DNA of 18,308 nucleotides. It comes from Firmicutes bacterium CAG:238 (GTDB lineage Bacteria; Bacillota; Clostridia; Peptostreptococcales; Anaerovoracaceae). The notes beneath the pieces were generated by a model. The model worked only from the letters and a program-made list of their open reading frames with translations, was not told where the DNA came from and did not search any database. Positions 15,861-18,308 of the stretch are shown in pieces. The DNA is taken from contig FR882001.1 of the NCBI GenBank assembly GCA_000435615.1, positions 9,970-28,277 on the forward strand. Direction: 5' to 3'. Made by a program: the position numbers and the translations under genes. Each line of letters starts with the position of its first letter. Within the stretch, counting starts at the first letter, position 1.

Positions 15861-15889
15861 ATTATAGACTTCTTTCCAAAGAAATTCAA
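15861..15889 (-). promoter_or_regulatory. alr promoter with a palindrome in its spacer
   Basis: On the minus strand TTGAAT (15889-15884) and TATAAT (15866-15861) are exactly 17 bp apart, 50 bp before the alr start. Between the boxes lies TTCTTTGGAAAGAA (15883-15870), with perfect 6-bp arms, a possible repressor site. Confidence 0.75.
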
Positions 15890-15902
15890 GCCTTTCATGT
15901 AT

Positions 15903-17180
15903 TCAATTTTTCAGTGCGGTAATCGGCACCACGTACACACCGTCGGGGCGCTTGTATGCGGCATTCGCCAGTCCGCAGATTACGCATAAAACCTTTGGGG
16001 GTCTGCCTTTTGGGTCGTTCTTGATTTTTTGGTTAATATCCAATAGATTTTTGGCTGCCTCGTCAATTTGATTGGCGCCCAGTTTTATTTCAAAAGCACA
16101 CCAGTCTCCGCTGTTGAGCTCTATAACAGCGTCAATTTCCTTGTTATCATATCCCTGATAATGGTACAGGGAAGCACCGAAGGACTCCGCATAAATTTTC
16201 AAATCTCTTTCGCAAAGCGCCTCAAACAAAAATCCAAGTGTCCGCAAATCGTTAATCAGCATTTCGGGTGTTGCCTTTAATAAAGCACACGCAAGAGATG
16301 GGTCGCAAAAATGCCTTTTTTCCGCCTGCTTGACTCTTACGGATGAACGAATATTGGTAGAAAACGGAAGCTGATTGTCTGTGATGAAGAGTCTTTGGAA
16401 AATATCTAAATATTCGGCGACGGTATCTTTGTCAATCTCTGTATCGTCCATTTCCTTCATGTCCTTTGCAAGGGACACATTCGTAACGGTAGTTGCTTCG
16501 TTTCTGGCTAAGGAGCGCAGCAAAAGCTTCATCTTCTCCTTATTGCGTCTCAGACCGTCAATTCTGTATACGTCATCGTCGATAATTGCATCGATATATT
16601 GAATCGGCAAAAGCGCCGCCTGCTCTATCGGAGCCTTCAGATTGCCGGGCCAGCCGCCTTTGATAATATATCCGATTAAATCCATTAAGTTTACTTCGCC
16701 CGTCATAACGGGCGTAAGCTTGGTGCTGCATAGGTCTTCTAAAGAGATGCGGCCACTGGAGTTTCCGGATTCATATAATGACATGGGACGCATTTTTATT
16801 CTGGCAATTCTGCCTGCGCCGCTGTGCATAATTCCTTTGTGATTCGGCGTTGCTGAACCTGTCAGGATGAACTGACCTTTTTCTCCGGTTTGATCGACTC
16901 TGTGTCTGACCGCATCCCAAAGTGCGGGGACTTCCTGCCATTCATCGATGAGACGCGGTTTTTCTCCGTTTAAGACCAAATCAGGGGACATTTGCGCCAA
17001 TACTCTGTTTTGGAAATTACCGGACGGATCTCCGACAGAAAATTCGCTGCTGCTGTGGTAGGACGAAGTCCATGTCTTACCGCACCATTTCGGACCTTCC
17101 ACGCAAACGGCACCGAAGCTCTTTAAATATTGAATAATCGTTTTATCAATAATTCTTGGTTTATAATCTTTTCTGTTCAT
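15903..17180 (-). CDS. AAA_14/DUF4143 family ATPase
   Basis: The 425-residue protein has the family layout. An AAA+ domain carries Walker A GPKWCGKT (29-36), Walker B RLIDEWQ (76-82) and a sensor-1-like LTGSAT (106-111). A helical/winged middle region follows (about 165-300). A C-terminal DUF4143 domain ends with EIDAVIELNSGDWCAFEIKLG (348-368), in which Asp350, Glu364 and Lys366 form a PD-(D/E)xK-like nuclease signature. These ATPases are abundant in anaerobes, often in many copies, with no settled function. The start at 17180 is set by AGGAGAT about 12 nt upstream; the in-frame ATG at 17234 lies upstream of the -10 box. Its promoter contains the first unit of a 23-bp-period repeat array, so those repeats may be its operator. 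It lies between alr and a divergent transporter, without an evident partner gene. Confidence 0.9.
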   Translation of the reverse strand: MNRKDYKPRIIDKTIIQYLKSFGAVCVEGPKWCGKTWTSSYHSSSEFSVGDPSGNFQNRVLAQMSPDLVLNGEKPRLIDEWQEVPALWDAVRHRVDQTGEKGQFILTGSATPNHKGIMHSGAGRIARIKMRPMSLYESGNSSGRISLEDLCSTKLTPVMTGEVNLMDLIGYIIKGGWPGNLKAPIEQAALLPIQYIDAIIDDDVYRIDGLRRNKEKMKLLLRSLARNEATTVTNVSLAKDMKEMDDTEIDKDTVAEYLDIFQRLFITDNQLPFSTNIRSSVRVKQAEKRHFCDPSLACALLKATPEMLINDLRTLGFLFEALCERDLKIYAESFGASLYHYQGYDNKEIDAVIELNSGDWCAFEIKLGANQIDEAAKNLLDINQKIKNDPKGRPPKVLCVICGLANAAYKRPDGVYVVPITALKN

Positions 17181-17205
17181 AAGCCTATTATCTCCTATGG
17201 TTTGA

Positions 17206-17234
17206 ATTATATACCAACCCGAAAGATTTAGCAA
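17206..17234 (-). promoter_or_regulatory. Promoter of the DUF4143 ATPase gene
   Basis: On the minus strand TTGCTA (17234-17229) and a consensus TATAAT (17211-17206) are separated by 17 bp, 25 bp before the start codon. The first 14-bp repeat unit (17216-17229) sits in the spacer and touches the -35 box. Confidence 0.7.
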
Positions 17235-17321
17235 GCATAATCGGAGAGATTTTGGGATTTCAACCCGAAAGATTTTTGAAATTTAATCGGAGAGATTTCG
17301 CATTTTAAACCCGAAAAATTT
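17216..17321. repeat. Five 14-bp motifs at an exact 23-bp period, alternating in two versions
   Basis: Units start at 17216, 17239, 17262, 17285 and 17308, each 23 bp after the last. Units 1 and 3 read AACCCGAAAGATTT. Unit 5 is the same with one change (AACCCGAAAAATTT). Units 2 and 4 read AATCGGAGAGATTT. The 9-bp spacers (AGCAAGCAT, TGGGATTTC, TTGAAATTT, CGCATTTTA) are unrelated to each other. All units are in the same orientation. The array fills the space between the ATPase promoter, in which unit 1 lies, and the transporter promoter, whose -35 box starts 6 bp after unit 5. It looks like a cooperative protein-binding array or iteron-like element. The 9-bp spacers are too short for CRISPR. 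Confidence 0.9.
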
Positions 17322-17326
17322 TAAAA

Positions 17327-17355
17327 TTGAATCTTCAGTAAAGATATGGTATTAT
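17327..17355 (+). promoter_or_regulatory. Transporter promoter
   Basis: TTGAAT (17327-17332) and TATTAT (17350-17355) are 17 bp apart and 60 bp before the transporter start. The promoter lies directly beside the last unit of the repeat array. Confidence 0.6.
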
Positions 17356-17414
17356 TAACAAGCAAAAAAAATACAAGCGCGGAATGAGCGCAAAAGAAGG
17401 AGAACAGAAATAAC

Positions 17415-18308
17415 ATGGAAAGAGACCGCTTCAGAAGCCGGACGGGCTTTATCATTGCCTGCATCGGCTCGGCAGTTGGAATGGGAAACATCTGGCGTTT
17501 TCCGATCATGGTATCGAAATACGGAGGAATGACATTCTTTGTCGTGTATATCTTATTTGTAATACTTATCGCTTCGTCGGGTATGATTGAAGAGTTTGCG
17601 CTTGGCCGCTGGGCGGAAGCAGGACCTGTGGGAGCCTTCGGTAAATGTACTAAGGAGCGATTCGGCAAGAAGAGCATCGGCGAGGCAGTCGGCGCACTGC
17701 CGGTTATCGGCGCGATGGGGCTTGCAATCGGATACACGGTCGTAATGGGATGGATCTTCAAATATTGCTTCATGGGAATATCGGGAGAGCTTTACGCTAT
17801 GGGAACCGACATGGCTGTGATAGGAGGAACCTTTGACAGTGCGGCACCGGGAGCAAAAACTTTGGGCGAAGCGATTAAAATGATGATAGACGGCGGCATA
17901 TTCAATGTCGGAAACGGTACATGGCAGATCGTCGGTCTTGTGGTTGCTCTTGCCATTATGGCGATGGGTATCGGCGGCGGAATTGAAAAAGCAAACAAGA
18001 TTATGATGCCGCTGCTCTTTGGCTTATTCCTGATTTTGGGAGCTTACATCGCATTTCTTCCGGGTGCGGGAGAAGGATATAGATACATATTCACTCTGAA
18101 TCCGAAGGGATTACTGAATCCGGAGGTATGGATTTTTGCTTTCGGACAGGCGTTCTTCTCACTTTCGGTTGCGGGAAACGGCTCGGTAATATACGGATCT
18201 TATTTGGATAAGGGCGAAGATCTTCCGGGTGCAGCACGCAATGTTGCGGTTTTCGATACGCTTGCGGCGACTCTTGCGGCTTTGGTTATACTGCCCGCGA
18301 TGGGCGTC
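17415..18308 (+). CDS. Sodium-dependent transporter of the NSS/SNF family, 3' end outside the window
   Basis: The first 298 residues are present. GFIIACIGSAVGMGNIWRFP (residues 11-30) is the TM1 signature of neurotransmitter:sodium symporters, with the unwound Gly-rich segment that binds sodium and substrate. Further hydrophobic segments follow around 38-60, 95-118, 175-195 and 205-222. AFGQAFFSLSVAGNGSVIYGSYL (about 250-272) matches TM6 of LeuT-type transporters. Bacterial members take up amino acids or related small molecules with sodium; the substrate cannot be told. AAGGAG lies about 12 nt before the ATG. It is divergent from the DUF4143 ATPase and shares the repeat-filled intergenic region, so both could answer to one regulator. 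The frame is open to the window edge. Confidence 0.95.
   Translation, partial: MERDRFRSRTGFIIACIGSAVGMGNIWRFPIMVSKYGGMTFFVVYILFVILIASSGMIEEFALGRWAEAGPVGAFGKCTKERFGKKSIGEAVGALPVIGAMGLAIGYTVVMGWIFKYCFMGISGELYAMGTDMAVIGGTFDSAAPGAKTLGEAIKMMIDGGIFNVGNGTWQIVGLVVALAIMAMGIGGGIEKANKIMMPLLFGLFLILGAYIAFLPGAGEGYRYIFTLNPKGLLNPEVWIFAFGQAFFSLSVAGNGSVIYGSYLDKGEDLPGAARNVAVFDTLAATLAALVILPAMGV

Noticed and set aside
17216..17321. CRISPR array
   Set aside because: The repeats are 14 bp with 9-bp spacers and come in two alternating versions. CRISPR repeats and spacers are much longer, and no cas gene is present.
17321..17773. 150-residue minus-strand reading frame
   Set aside because: It is a shadow of the transporter gene, whose TM1 motif is encoded on the opposite strand at the same place.

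Overview
The window looks like the chromosome of an anaerobic, low- to mid-GC Gram-positive bacterium of the class Clostridia. The signs are a homodimer-type pyruvate:ferredoxin oxidoreductase, an electron-bifurcating NfnAB pair, an RnfB-type polyferredoxin, strong AGGAGG ribosome binding sites and TTGACT/TATAAT-type promoters. A finer placement (for example near Anaerovoracaceae/Mogibacterium) is only a guess. No rRNA, tRNA, insertion sequence, CRISPR array or origin was seen.

Layout from left to right. Positions 1-154 hold a left-facing promoter and a hairpin. An amidohydrolase-family protein with an eroded metal site (155-1576, minus) diverges from a CofE-like F420-0:glutamate ligase homologue (1788-2978, plus). 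Next, on the plus strand, come a lipoprotein, a DUF2284 Cys-rich protein and a uridine-kinase-like P-loop protein (3048-5259). Two terminator hairpins then meet a convergent block.

The central block (12260 down to 5371, minus) is one operon for redox metabolism: an RnfB-like polyferredoxin made of two copies of the RnfB cytosolic module, PFOR, NfnA and NfnB. Genes are 2-17 bp apart or overlap. It suggests a route in which pyruvate oxidation reduces ferredoxin, the polyferredoxin carries or distributes electrons, and NfnAB combines reduced ferredoxin with NADH to make NADPH.

A more AT-rich stretch (12536-14513, minus) carries a probable type II restriction-modification pair: a C5-cytosine methyltransferase with an N-terminal HTH domain, and downstream a probable endonuclease. 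The methyltransferase promoter has a perfect 10-bp inverted repeat over its likely transcription start, as expected for autoregulation. Alanine racemase follows (14675-15811, minus) with its own promoter and terminator.

The right end has an AAA_14/DUF4143 ATPase (15903-17180, minus) divergent from a sodium:neurotransmitter-symporter-type transporter (17415 to the window edge, plus). Between them lies the most unusual element of the window: five 14-bp motifs at an exact 23-bp period, alternating between two sequence versions, reaching from inside the ATPase promoter to just upstream of the transporter promoter.
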